From RYN-230 sp963717125 (GTDB taxonomy: Bacteria > Actinomycetota > Actinomycetes > Streptosporangiales > Streptosporangiaceae): a DNA stretch of 64,000 nt. Below the pieces are notes generated by a model. The model ran no database searches. It was not told where the DNA came from and worked only from the letters and a program-made list of their open reading frames with translations. The stretch lies in NCBI GenBank assembly GCA_963717125.1, contig CAVQVG010000006.1, forward strand, positions 310,001 through 374,000. Reading direction: 5' to 3'. Position numbers and translations under genes: made by a program. How positions within the stretch are numbered: position 1 is the stretch's first letter; the number at the start of each line of letters is the position of its first letter. Positions 1 to 7,972 of this stretch are shown piece by piece.

Positions 1-2
1 TC

Positions 3-284
3 CTGCTGCCGCTCATCATCGGGATCAGCGTGCTGGCGTTCATCTTGACCGTCGTGATCTCACTGTCGCCGACCGAGGCGGAGATCCGCGAGGACGCCGC
101 GCTGATGGCCCGCATCTCCGGCCATCCGCAGCACTCGCGGCAGCCGGCCGCGCCGCAGGCCGCCCGGACCGGCAACGACCCGGACTACGGCCAGGGCCAG
201 GGGTACCGCCCGGACGGTACGGGCGACGACTCCGGCGAATGGTTCCGCCCGCGCGTGTTAGCCCGTGCCGAAGGGGTGCCCTGA
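3..284 (+). CDS. C-terminal end of a membrane protein (partial at window start)
   Basis: The reading frame is open from the left edge of the window and ends at a TGA at 282-284, so only the last 93 or so residues are visible. They begin with one strongly hydrophobic segment (LLPLIIGISVLAFILTVVIS), consistent with a final transmembrane helix. A hydrophilic tail of about 70 residues rich in Gln, Gly, Pro and Asp follows and is probably cytoplasmic. No catalytic motif is visible and the family cannot be named. An internal GTG at 30 could serve as a start, but the frame continues upstream without a stop, so truncation by the window edge is more likely. Confidence 0.5.
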   Translation: MLPLIIGISVLAFILTVVISLSPTEAEIREDAALMARISGHPQHSRQPAAPQAARTGNDPDYGQGQGYRPDGTGDDSGEWFRPRVLARAEGVP

Positions 285-307
285 AGGGGCGCGCCGCGCC
301 GAAGGGG

Positions 308-398
308 GCGCGCCGCCGACTGGACTGAGGAGCAAGGAAGCGAGGAACGAGCGCCCGAGCGACGAGGGAAGTCGGCGGACTAAGCGCCGCCGGAGGCG
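308..398 (+). repeat. Dispersed ~90-bp non-coding repeat, copy 1
   Basis: This copy shares a long core with 28695-28783: gcgccgccgactggactgag, then a purine-rich stretch with repeated GAGCGA/GAACGAG units, then ccggaggcg. CCGCCGAC at 311-318 can pair with GTCGGCGG at 371-378. It lies in the 225-bp gap before the DMT transporter gene. No ORF was recognised in it, and the rest of the gap (399-509) shows only an RBS-like agaaggggga next to the following GTG. Confidence 0.6.
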
Positions 399-509
399 CA
401 AAACAAGCAGAGCCGGAGATTCCCTCCGTTTTTTTCTGGTTTTGGGGATGTTTTTGGCCAGGATCCAGGTTGCCCCAAGGTAGGTAGGCCGGCAGAAGGG
501 GGACGCCTG

Positions 510-1436
510 GTGACAGCTGTGATAGCCGTGGTCGCCGCACTGACCGCGGCGTTCTGCTTTGCCGAAGCCTCTCTGGTGCAGCAGACCGTGGCCCGGGCGT
601 CCGGCGGCGACGAGGTGCTGCGCTTCCGGCTGCTGCTCGACCTGGCCCGCAGGCCGCGCTGGCTGGCCGGGATCGGGCTGGACGCGCTGTCTTTCTTCAT
701 CCTGGCGCTGGCGCTAGCGTTCGGCCCGCTGACCCTGGTCCAGCCGCTCGCCTCGCTGGACGTGCTGTTCGTGCTGCCGCTGATCGCGCGCAGGCAGCAC
801 CGCCGGCTCACCCTGGGGGACGGCATCGGCGCGGCCCTGGTGGCGGCCGGCATCGCCATCTTCCTGGTCATCGCCACCCCGAGCGGCGGCACCGCGGTGC
901 CCGGCCTGACCGCCTGGGCGCCGGTGTTCCTGGGCGCCGCCCTGCTCAGCTGGCTGGCCGCGATGGCCGGCCTGCGGGTGACCGGGAAGGCCCGCGTGAT
1001 CTGGTTCGCGGCCGCGGCGGGCGCGGTGTACGGCGTGCTGGACGCGCTGGCCAAGGCCACCGTAGACGTGCTGGCCACCCGCGGTTTTGGCGTGCTGGCC
1101 AGCTGGGAGCCGTGGGCGCTGGTGGTGGCCGGGGTGACCGGGGCGCTGCTCGGGCAGAGCGCGTTCAGCTCCGGGGCGCTGTCGCTCAGCCTGCCGGTGA
1201 TCGGCACGCTGGCGCCGATCACTGCGGTGGTCATCGGCGCCACCGTGTTCCGCGAGCAGCTGGCCGGCGCGGCCTGGCAGCTCGGCGTGCAGCTCGGCGG
1301 CGGCATGCTGGCCGTGGCCGGCATCTTCCTGCTGAGCCGGTCCTCGATCGTGGCCGCGGAGACCTCGGCGCCCCGCGAGCGGGTGCCGGCCCGGGTGGGC
1401 GCAGCGGTACTAAACGGGTCCGATTGCACAAGTTGA
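510..1436 (+). CDS. DMT-superfamily (EamA-like) membrane transporter
   Basis: This 308-residue protein is almost entirely hydrophobic and shows about ten predicted membrane spans, the usual layout of drug/metabolite transporters with two EamA repeats. The second repeat is visible in the SLSLPVIGTLAPITAVVIGA segment followed by an FREQL turn, a typical EamA end. The substrate cannot be read from sequence. The GTG start is supported by a purine-rich agaaggggga a few bases upstream. The C-terminal 35 residues are hydrophilic. The end of the gene overlaps the probable promoter of ftsH, which starts 25 bp downstream on the same strand. Membrane location is secure; transport role is inferred from the fold. 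Confidence 0.75.
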   Translation: MTAVIAVVAALTAAFCFAEASLVQQTVARASGGDEVLRFRLLLDLARRPRWLAGIGLDALSFFILALALAFGPLTLVQPLASLDVLFVLPLIARRQHRRLTLGDGIGAALVAAGIAIFLVIATPSGGTAVPGLTAWAPVFLGAALLSWLAAMAGLRVTGKARVIWFAAAAGAVYGVLDALAKATVDVLATRGFGVLASWEPWALVVAGVTGALLGQSAFSSGALSLSLPVIGTLAPITAVVIGATVFREQLAGAAWQLGVQLGGGMLAVAGIFLLSRSSIVAAETSAPRERVPARVGAAVLNGSDCTS

Positions 1437-1448
1437 TCGCCGCCGGCG

Positions 1449-1455
1449 TAAGAAT
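1449..1455 (+). promoter_or_regulatory. Candidate -10 element of a leaderless ftsH transcript
   Basis: TAAGAAT ends 6 bp before the ATG at 1462, and a TTGCAC (1424-1429) lies 19 bp upstream of it. No Shine-Dalgarno sequence precedes the ATG. Transcription would start at or next to the start codon. Inferred from sequence only. Confidence 0.35.
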
Positions 1456-1461
1456 TGATCC

Positions 1462-3444
1462 ATGAGCAAGCAGCCGACACCGCCCCCGCCTGGCGATAAG
1501 CCGTCCCCCACGGCGCCCCCGCCGCCGCCAGGCTGGCGGCACTGGCTGTGGCCGCTCGCCCTGGTGGCCGCGGTCCTGCTGTTCCTGGCGCTGCCCCGGG
1601 TCGGTTCGCCGCCGGTCAACCTGACCTACTCGGCGTTCCTCAGCGACGTCACCGCGCACAAGGTCAAGACGTTCACGCTGGACAACAGCACCGGGTCAAC
1701 CGCTCCCGCCACCGGCACGCTGACCAACGGCCATGACTACACCACCGTTATCCCGCTGCCGTTCGCCGGCACCCCGCTGGAAACCACGCTGCAGAGCAAC
1801 AACGTGACGATCGAGGCGGCGGCGCCGAGCAGCGGGCTGGGCACCGAGCTCCTCTACTGGCTGATCCTGCTGCTCCCGTTCGTGGTGGTGTTCTGGCTGT
1901 TCCGCCGGCTGTCCCGGGGCGCCGCGGGGGCTGGCGGCCCGCTGGGCGGCCTCATGGGCGTCGGCCGGGCCCGGGCCAAGGTATTCGATGCCGAAAAGCC
2001 GGATACCAAGTTCTCCGACGTGGCGGGTTACGCCTCAGCCAAGGCCGAGATCTCCGAGGTGGTCAACTTCCTGAAGAACCCCGGCCGCTATCAGCGGCTG
2101 GGCGCAGTGGCCCCGCGCGGCGTGCTCATGGTCGGCCCGCCGGGCACCGGCAAGACGCTGCTGGCCCGGGCGGTGGCCGGCGAGGCCGGGGTGCCGTTCA
2201 TCTCGGTCACCGGCTCCAGCTTCGTGGAGCTGTTCGTCGGCGTGGGTGCGGCCCGGGTCCGTGACCTGTTCAACGAGGCCCGCAAGCGCGCCCCGTGCAT
2301 CATCTTCGTGGACGAGATCGACGCGATCGGCCAGCGCCGCGCGGGCGCCGGGGCGGTGGTCTCGAACGACGAGCGGGAGCAGACGCTCAACCAGTTGCTG
2401 GCCGAGATGGACGGCTTCGACGTGATGCAGGGCATCGTCGTGCTGGCCGCGACCAACCGCCCCGAGGTGCTGGACCCGGCGCTGCTCCGGCCGGGCCGGT
2501 TCGACCGGCAGATCACCATCCCGCTGCCCAACTTGCAGGAACGCGCGGCCATCCTGGCCGTGCACGCCCGGGGCAAGAAGCTGGCGCCCGACGTGGACCT
2601 GGACGCGGCGGCCCGGGGCACGCCCGGCTTCTCCGGGGCCGACCTGGCCAACCTGATCAACGAGGCGGCCATCCACGCGGTCCGGGCCGGGCACGAGCAG
2701 ATCACCATGGGCGACTTCAACGATGCCCGGGACCGCATCCTGCTCGGCGCCCGGGCCGACTCGAACCTGCTGCTGCCCGAGGAGAAACGGGCGGTGGCGG
2801 TGCACGAGTCCGGGCACGCGCTGGTCGCGGCGCTGTCCGAGCACGCCGACCCGGTGGCCAAGGTGACCATCCTGCCGTCCGGGCAGGCGCTCGGGGTAAC
2901 GGAGCAGTTGCCGCTGGTCGAGCGGCACCTTTATGGCGAGGACTACCTGAATGAGTCGCTGGCCGTCCGGCTCGGCGGCCGGGCCGCCGAGCTGGTCGAG
3001 CAGGGCCAGGGCTCCACCGGCGCGGCCAACGACCTGGCTGGCGCCACCGAACTGGCGATCAAGATGGTCCGCGAGTTCGGGCTGTCCAGCAAGCTGGGCC
3101 CGGTCGGGTACCCGGAAGGCGGCTCGACGTTCCTGGGCGGCGGGGGCGGGCCCGGCTTCTCCAGCCGGCCGTTCGCCGAGTCCACCCAGGCCGAGATCGA
3201 CCGCGAGGTGTCCCGGCTGCTTCGCGAGGCCGAGGAGCGCGCGGTCTCGCTGATCCGGGCGCACCGCGACGAGCTGGGCCGGCTGGCCGACCTGCTGGTC
3301 GAGAAGGAAACGGTGGACGGCGACGAGGTGTACCGGATCCTGGGCAAGCCGGTGCCGAAAGGCCAGCAAGCCCTGCCGATCGCCCCGGCCCGGGTCGGCG
3401 CGCCGGCCGCGTCGGCCCATCCGGCCAGCTCAGAGGACAGCTAG
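1462..3444 (+). CDS. ftsH: ATP-dependent zinc metalloprotease FtsH
   Basis: Membrane-anchored AAA+ protease of 660 residues that degrades misfolded membrane proteins and regulators. A Pro-rich N-terminus is followed by a first membrane helix (about 28-45), an extracytoplasmic domain, and a second helix (about 130-147). The AAA module has Walker A GPPGTGKT at 225-232, Walker B ending in Asp284-Glu285 (IIFVDEID), and an SRH-like region with RPGRFDR. The zinc site is HESGH at 448-452, with the downstream GAANDL segment likely supplying the third ligand. Length and domain order match the family. The C-terminal 30 residues are Ala/Pro-rich. There is no RBS, so the mRNA may be leaderless. Confidence 0.97.
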   Translation: MSKQPTPPPPGDKPSPTAPPPPPGWRHWLWPLALVAAVLLFLALPRVGSPPVNLTYSAFLSDVTAHKVKTFTLDNSTGSTAPATGTLTNGHDYTTVIPLPFAGTPLETTLQSNNVTIEAAAPSSGLGTELLYWLILLLPFVVVFWLFRRLSRGAAGAGGPLGGLMGVGRARAKVFDAEKPDTKFSDVAGYASAKAEISEVVNFLKNPGRYQRLGAVAPRGVLMVGPPGTGKTLLARAVAGEAGVPFISVTGSSFVELFVGVGAARVRDLFNEARKRAPCIIFVDEIDAIGQRRAGAGAVVSNDEREQTLNQLLAEMDGFDVMQGIVVLAATNRPEVLDPALLRPGRFDRQITIPLPNLQERAAILAVHARGKKLAPDVDLDAAARGTPGFSGADLANLINEAAIHAVRAGHEQITMGDFNDARDRILLGARADSNLLLPEEKRAVAVHESGHALVAALSEHADPVAKVTILPSGQALGVTEQLPLVERHLYGEDYLNESLAVRLGGRAAELVEQGQGSTGAANDLAGATELAIKMVREFGLSSKLGPVGYPEGGSTFLGGGGGPGFSSRPFAESTQAEIDREVSRLLREAEERAVSLIRAHRDELGRLADLLVEKETVDGDEVYRILGKPVPKGQQALPIAPARVGAPAASAHPASSEDS

Positions 3445-3457
3445 GGCAGGATCGCGC

Positions 3458-3550
3458 CGGCGAGGCGAGGCGCGCCGAAGGCGTGTGCTCGCTCCGCGGG
3501 GGCGGTTGGGCCGCGTCGGCGAGGCGAGGCGCGCCGAAGGCGTGTGCTCG
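3458..3550 (+). repeat. Two perfect 34-bp direct repeats
   Basis: A 34-bp unit beginning cggcgaggcgaggcgcgccg and ending gtgtgctcg occurs at 3458-3491 and again, identical, at 3517-3550 (period 59). It lies in the ftsH-trp intergenic region. No gene was recognised in it. The cgcgccgaagg part resembles bases just upstream of the repeat at 308-398. Confidence 0.7.
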
Positions 3551-3579
3551 CGGAGCCGGCGTTCGGCGCGGAGCGGCGA

Positions 3580-3609
3580 GCGGGGGGTCCAGGGGGGTCG
3601 CCCCCCCGG
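3580..3609 (+). repeat. G-run/C-run palindromic REP-like element
   Basis: A run of six Gs, GGTCCAGGGGGG, then TCG and seven Cs can fold into a strong hairpin. A near-identical unit lies inside cbiX on the minus strand (63501-63534). It could end transcription from ftsH, although no T-tract follows. Confidence 0.5.
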
Positions 3610-3620
3610 ACTGGTACTGC

Positions 3621-3626
3621 TACGCT
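3621..3626 (+). promoter_or_regulatory. Candidate -10 box of the trp operon leader
   Basis: TACGCT fits TANNNT and ends 6 bp before the leader-peptide ATG at 3633, the same spacing as at several other genes here. Transcription would begin at the leader ATG. Confidence 0.4.
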
Positions 3627-3632
3627 CACGGC

Positions 3633-3677
3633 ATGCGTTCCAGCTCGGTTACCAGCCAGTGGTGGCGCCGCCGGTAG
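3633..3677 (+). CDS. trpL: Trp leader peptide (attenuation)
   Basis: A 14-codon ORF encodes MRSSSVTSQWWRRR and ends at TAG. It has two adjacent Trp codons close to the stop and sits about 100 bp upstream of the anthranilate synthase gene. A hairpin at 3710-3742 follows. This is the classical layout of ribosome-mediated attenuation: stalling at the Trp codons when charged tRNA-Trp is scarce would change downstream RNA folding and allow transcription into trpEG. Comparable Trp-rich leaders are known before trpE in other actinomycetes. The assignment rests on Trp content, position and the hairpin; competing antiterminator pairing was not computed. Confidence 0.75.
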   Translation: MRSSSVTSQWWRRR

Positions 3678-3709
3678 GCGGTTGCTGGTTCGCGCACTCA
3701 GGCCAATCC

Positions 3710-3742
3710 AGAAGCGACCGTCCGGCTACGGCGGTCGCTTCT
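3710..3742 (+). terminator. trp attenuator hairpin
   Basis: AGAAGCGACCG (3710-3720) pairs perfectly with CGGTCGCTTCT (3732-3742) across an 11-nt loop. It lies between the Trp leader peptide and the trpEG start. Only a short T-rich stretch (cttcttcg) follows, so it may act as a pause or a weak intrinsic terminator. Confidence 0.65.
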
Positions 3743-3778
3743 TCGCGTCCGCCCCGGGCCGGCAGAAGGCAGGACCAG

Positions 3779-6001
3779 GTGGACCCGCAGGCGATCCAGC
3801 GGACGGAATTCGGCACGGCGGGCGGCGTCCGGGTGACCCGCACCGCCGAGCCATTCCGCCCGGGTGTCCTCGACGACATCACCCGGCAGGTTGATGACCG
3901 GCGCGGTGGCGTGCTCAGCTCCGGGATGGAATACCCGGGCCGGTACAGCCGCTGGCACGTGGCCTACGTCGATCCGTGTGCGGAGATCGTCGCCCGCGGG
4001 CGGCGGATCGCGGTCCGCGCGCTGAACGAGCGGGGCGCGGTCCTGCTGCCGGTGCTGAGCCGCGCGCTGGCCCGGGCCGGCGAGCTGGTGCCCGGCCCCG
4101 CCGGCCAGGCTGAGGTGATCATCCCCGAACCGGCTGGCCTGGTCGCCGAGGAGGACCGCAGCCGTCGGCCGACCGTGTTCTCCGCGCTGCGCGAGATCAT
4201 CGCGGCGTTCGCCGGCGACGACCCGCACCTCGGCCTGTACGGCGCGTTCGGCTACGACCTGGCCTTCCAGTTCGAGCCGGTCCGGCTCCGCGCGGCCCGC
4301 CCGGCGAGCCAGCGTGACCTGGTCCTGCAGTTGCCCGACGAGCTCTACGTGGTGGACCGCAAGCGTGAGTTCGCGGCCGTCTACCGGTACGAGTTCGAGG
4401 TGGACGGCGTCAGCACGGTGGGGCTGTCCCGGGCGACGCCCCGCGCGCCGGCCCGGGGCGAGCGGGGGGGCGAGGGCGTTGGGCAGGAAGGGCCTTCGGA
4501 CCGGCCTGAGCCGGGCAGCTACGCGCGCATCGTGCAGCAGGCGAAGCAGCGGTTCGCCCGGGGGGACCTGTTCGAGGTGGTGCCCAGCCACGTGTTCCGC
4601 GGCCGGTGCGAGTCCCCGGCCGCGTTCTACGAGGAGCTACGCCGGAGAAACCCGGCCCCCTATGAGTTTTTCTTCAACTTGGGGGAAGAGGAGTGCCTGG
4701 TCGGCGCCTCGCCGGAGATGTACGTGCGGGTCAGCGGGGACCGGGTGGAGACCTGCCCGATCTCCGGCACTATCCGGCGTGGCGCCGACCCCCTGGCCGA
4801 CGCGGAGAACATCCGGGAGCTGCTCAACTCGGCCAAGGACGAATCCGAGCTGACCATGTGCACCGACGTGGACCGGAACGACAAATCCCGGGTCTGCGTG
4901 CCGGGCAGCGTGCGGGTGATCGGGCGGCGGCAGATCGAGATGTACAGCCGGCTGATCCACACCGTGGACCACATCGAGGGGCGGCTGCGGCCCGGGCTGG
5001 ACGCGCTGGACGCGTTCCTGTCCCACATGTGGGCGGTCACCGTGACCGGCGCGCCGAAGACCTGGGCCATGCAGTTCATCGAGGACCACGAGGGCGGCCC
5101 GCGGCGCTGGTACGGCGGGGCGGTCGGGGTCATCGGCTTCGACGGCAGCATGAACACCGGGCTGACCCTGCGCACCGCGCACATCACCGGCGGGGTCGCC
5201 GCGGTCCGCGCGGGCGCCACCCTGCTGTTCGAGTCCGACCCGATGGCCGAGGAGCGGGAGACCGAGCTCAAGGCCCGGGCGCTGCTGGAGACCCTGGCCG
5301 ACGCGCAGCGGCCGGCCCTGGCGGCCGCCCCGGCCGAAGCCCCGGCCGGCCAGCCGGGTGCGGGGCTGCGGGTGCTGCTGGTGGACCACCAGGACTCGTT
5401 CGTGCACACGCTGGCCGGGTACTTCCGCGAGCACGGCGCCGAGGTGCGGACGTTGCGCGCCGGGCTGCCCGCCGCGGCCATCGACGAGTACGCGCCGGAC
5501 CTGGTGGTGCTCTCGCCCGGGCCGGGCCGGCCGTCCGACTTCGACTGCGCCGCGCTGCTCGGCCTGCTGGCTGAGCGCGGGCTGGCCGTGTTCGGCGTGT
5601 GCCTCGGGCTGCAGGCCATGGTCGAGCAGGCCGGCGGGGAGCTGAGCCTGCTGGCCGAGCCCGCGCACGGCAAGCCGGGGCAGGTCCGCCGGGTGGCGGC
5701 CGACGCCGGCACCGGGCTGCTGGCCGGGCTGCCGGCGGAGTTCACCGCGGCCCGCTACCACTCGCTGTACGCGGTCCCGGAGCAGGTGAAGGGGGGCTAC
5801 CAGGTGACCGCGGTCACCCCGGACGGGGTGGTGATGGCCATCGAGGACGACGCGGCCGGGCGGTGGGCGGTGCAGTTCCACCCGGAGTCGATCCTGACCG
5901 CGTCCGGCCGGGCCGGGCATCAGGTCATCGGCAACGTGCTGCGCCGGTGCCGGGCCCGGCTGGCCGAGCCAGCCACCGCCGATGTCGGACGGCCCGGGTA
6001 G
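3779..6001 (+). CDS. trpEG: Anthranilate synthase, fused TrpE-TrpG
   Basis: A 740-residue fusion converts chorismate and glutamine to anthranilate, the first step of tryptophan synthesis. Residues 1 to about 510 are the chorismate-binding TrpE part (FEVVPSHVF, PISGTIRRG and FHPES-independent core motifs). Residues from about 525 form a class I glutamine amidotransferase with SPGPGRP, nucleophile Cys608 in GVCLGLQ, and catalytic His701 and Glu703 in FHPES. This single-chain layout resembles rhizobial and some actinomycete TrpE(G) enzymes. A phenazine-type PhzE is an alternative, but the Trp leader argues for tryptophan. The GTG at 3779 is preferred because it follows the attenuator and an AGGA; the open frame further upstream runs through the leader and repeats. 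Confidence 0.92.
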   Translation: MDPQAIQRTEFGTAGGVRVTRTAEPFRPGVLDDITRQVDDRRGGVLSSGMEYPGRYSRWHVAYVDPCAEIVARGRRIAVRALNERGAVLLPVLSRALARAGELVPGPAGQAEVIIPEPAGLVAEEDRSRRPTVFSALREIIAAFAGDDPHLGLYGAFGYDLAFQFEPVRLRAARPASQRDLVLQLPDELYVVDRKREFAAVYRYEFEVDGVSTVGLSRATPRAPARGERGGEGVGQEGPSDRPEPGSYARIVQQAKQRFARGDLFEVVPSHVFRGRCESPAAFYEELRRRNPAPYEFFFNLGEEECLVGASPEMYVRVSGDRVETCPISGTIRRGADPLADAENIRELLNSAKDESELTMCTDVDRNDKSRVCVPGSVRVIGRRQIEMYSRLIHTVDHIEGRLRPGLDALDAFLSHMWAVTVTGAPKTWAMQFIEDHEGGPRRWYGGAVGVIGFDGSMNTGLTLRTAHITGGVAAVRAGATLLFESDPMAEERETELKARALLETLADAQRPALAAAPAEAPAGQPGAGLRVLLVDHQDSFVHTLAGYFREHGAEVRTLRAGLPAAAIDEYAPDLVVLSPGPGRPSDFDCAALLGLLAERGLAVFGVCLGLQAMVEQAGGELSLLAEPAHGKPGQVRRVAADAGTGLLAGLPAEFTAARYHSLYAVPEQVKGGYQVTAVTPDGVVMAIEDDAAGRWAVQFHPESILTASGRAGHQVIGNVLRRCRARLAEPATADVGRPG

Positions 6002-6012
6002 GGTGCCGTGGC

Positions 6013-7914
6013 ATGAGACCTGTCCAGCCTGAGGTGTTCCTGGTCGCCCGGCCCGCCATCGACTACGAGCAGATGGCGGCCTACCTGCGGGAGGTGGGCG
6101 GCGAGAACTGGCTGGAGCGGCTGGACCGCGGCGAGCTGGATGACGCGCAGAACCTGGCCGAGTTCGCGGGCAAGGTGTGCTACCGAGCCTGGGAGCCGGG
6201 GCTGAACCCGAACGTCAGGAGGGTCCGCAACGACCACGCCGAGTACCTGGCCAACATCCTCAAGTCGGCGCACGGCTCGGTGCTGGAGCACGCCAGCTTC
6301 ACGTTCGTGCTGCACAACGTCAGCCGGGTGTTCTGTTACGACGACGACACCGAAGTGCTGACGAACGAGGGCTGGAAACCGTGGCCGAAGGTCGACGGCA
6401 CCGAAGTCTTCGGAACACTGAACCCGGTTAGCCATGAGCTTGAGTACCAGAGGGCCACTGAGGTCTTCCATGCTGACTACACGGGTGCGATGTACCGGGT
6501 TCGGTCCGAGCAGGTCGATTTGCTGGTCACGCCCAACCACCGGATGTGGATCCAGCGGCACGACACGCAACGGGCGAAGCGGGGCGAGCAGACGTTCGCG
6601 ATCGAGACGGCCGCAGACATCCTGCACAAGCGCGTTAAGTACCAGAAGCATGCGAAGTGGACCGGGAACTCGCCTGAGTATGTATTGATCCCGCCGACAC
6701 ACCGTACGTATCAGCGTGCCGACCGGGACAAGCCGGCCACTCGCCTTTACCCAGGTGCATCATTTCCGATTGAGCCCTTTGCCAGGTTCCTCGGCTATTA
6801 CCTGGCCGAGGGCTGTGTCAACGGTCACCAGATCTCCCTGGCGCAGAATCGCGGCCCGATTTTGGAGAAGATGGCCGAGACGATCCGGGCGATGGGCCTG
6901 CCTGCTTACCAGCCTGTGACAGGTAACGGCTGCGTTCGAACGCAATGCCTGGCCCTACGCGATTTCCTCGCTGAGCTCGGGCACGCTCACGACAAGCGCG
7001 TGCCAGCCATGGTGGGAGAGTGGGACCCAGGCACCATCAGGATCTTTCTCGAAGCGATGATTGAAGGTGATGGAACGACGCACCGGACCTTCAATCATCG
7101 AGTTATCTACACGGCGTCCCGTGAGATGGCTGACGACTTGCAGGTGCTCGCCATCAAGGCGGGCTGGTCGGCGAACGTCCGGGTCGATGACCGTACTGGG
7201 CTGGAGCGCGTCATGGCCAGTGGTCAGCGCTTCCACAATCTACGGCCCAGTTACGTGGTGTCCATCCTGACCCGCCGCCGCACGCCGCTGGTCAACCACA
7301 ATCGCCGCGGCTCGGCACCGAGCCGGTACTGGAATGACGAAGGCTACAACGACGGCTTCGAGCATTACGAAGGCCGTATTCACTGTGTGAAGGTACCCAA
7401 TGGCCTGCTCTTCGTCAGGCGCAACGGGAAGCCAGTTGTCTCTGGCAACACCCACGAGCTGGTCCGGCATCGGCCGGGGACGGCGGTGTCGCAGGAGTCG
7501 CTGCGGTTCGTCCGGCTGGACGACATCCCGTTCTGGTTCCCGGACTGGGCGCGGGAGGACCCGGAGCTGATGAAGCGGGCCACCGCGCTGCTGGACCAGA
7601 TGGAGGAGTTCCAGCGCTGGATGGCCGGCCACTTCGGGCTGGACGACGCCGGCGTCCCGTTCCACGAGAAGAAGCACAGGACCTCGTTCATGCGCCGGCT
7701 GGCGCCGGACGGGGTGGCCACGGGCATCGTCTGGACGGCCAACGTCCGGGCGCTGCGGCACACGATCGAGGCGCGCACCGATCCCGGGGCGGAAGAGGAG
7801 ATCCGCCTCGTGTTCGGCAAGATCGCGGAGCTGATGCGGGCCGAGGCGCCGCTGCTGTTCGTCAACTACGAGGTCCAAGACGGGGCCTGGGTGCCGAAGT
7901 ACCGGAAGGTCTGA
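6013..7914 (+). CDS. thyX: Flavin-dependent thymidylate synthase ThyX, interrupted by an intein
   Basis: The 633-residue precursor would splice to a 261-residue enzyme, the normal ThyX size, which makes dTMP from dUMP using FAD and methylenetetrahydrofolate. The N-extein (1-107) ends ...HNVSRVF and the C-extein resumes THELVRHRPGTAVSQES. The ThyX signature RHR sits at 113-115 of the spliced protein, followed by the conserved Ser after eight residues rather than the usual seven. The intein therefore sits directly before the substrate and flavin binding motif. The gene starts 11 bp after trpEG. TAGGGT, which includes the trpEG stop codon, ends 8 bp before the ATG and could be a private -10 box. 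Confidence 0.93.
   Translation: MRPVQPEVFLVARPAIDYEQMAAYLREVGGENWLERLDRGELDDAQNLAEFAGKVCYRAWEPGLNPNVRRVRNDHAEYLANILKSAHGSVLEHASFTFVLHNVSRVFCYDDDTEVLTNEGWKPWPKVDGTEVFGTLNPVSHELEYQRATEVFHADYTGAMYRVRSEQVDLLVTPNHRMWIQRHDTQRAKRGEQTFAIETAADILHKRVKYQKHAKWTGNSPEYVLIPPTHRTYQRADRDKPATRLYPGASFPIEPFARFLGYYLAEGCVNGHQISLAQNRGPILEKMAETIRAMGLPAYQPVTGNGCVRTQCLALRDFLAELGHAHDKRVPAMVGEWDPGTIRIFLEAMIEGDGTTHRTFNHRVIYTASREMADDLQVLAIKAGWSANVRVDDRTGLERVMASGQRFHNLRPSYVVSILTRRRTPLVNHNRRGSAPSRYWNDEGYNDGFEHYEGRIHCVKVPNGLLFVRRNGKPVVSGNTHELVRHRPGTAVSQESLRFVRLDDIPFWFPDWAREDPELMKRATALLDQMEEFQRWMAGHFGLDDAGVPFHEKKHRTSFMRRLAPDGVATGIVWTANVRALRHTIEARTDPGAEEEIRLVFGKIAELMRAEAPLLFVNYEVQDGAWVPKYRKV
6334..7449 (+). mobile_element. Intein with LAGLIDADG homing endonuclease inside ThyX
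   Basis: This insertion encodes residues 108-479 (372 aa) of the ThyX precursor. It opens with Cys108 (CYDDDTEVLT, block A), has TPNH at 173-176 (block B), two dodecapeptide motifs LGYYLAEG (260-267) and LEAMIEGDG (346-354), and ends KPVVSGN before Thr480. Cys1, terminal Asn and +1 Thr are canonical, but the penultimate residue is Gly rather than the usual His. Both endonuclease motifs keep an acidic residue, so cleavage activity is possible. By eye the coding region is less GC-rich than the flanking exteins, which fits lateral acquisition. Confidence 0.92.
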
Positions 7915-7943
7915 GCGGCGAAACGCCTGACCAGCCGGCTACT

Positions 7944-7967
7944 CATCGTAGGGCCGGCCCTACGATG
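7944..7967. promoter_or_regulatory. Perfect 24-bp palindrome overlapping a -10 box
   Basis: CATCGTAGGGCC is followed directly by its reverse complement. The right arm contains TACGAT (7961-7966), which ends 6 bp before the tricorn ATG at 7973. The position suggests an operator that blocks the promoter. A ThyX terminator role is less likely because no T-tract follows. Confidence 0.6.
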
Positions 7968-7972
7968 ATGCG

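Noticed and set aside
3485..3778. N-terminal extension of TrpEG in frame from 3485
   Set aside because: It would translate direct repeats, the REP-like element, the leader peptide region in another frame and the attenuator; GTG 3779 fits the family start.
7450..7914. C-terminal part of ThyX as a separate gene
   Set aside because: The frame is continuous with the N-terminal part through a complete intein, so it is one precursor.
7944..7967. Transcription terminator of thyX
   Set aside because: The palindrome has no T-tract and no loop, and it covers a -10 box 6 bp before a start codon, so an operator fits better.
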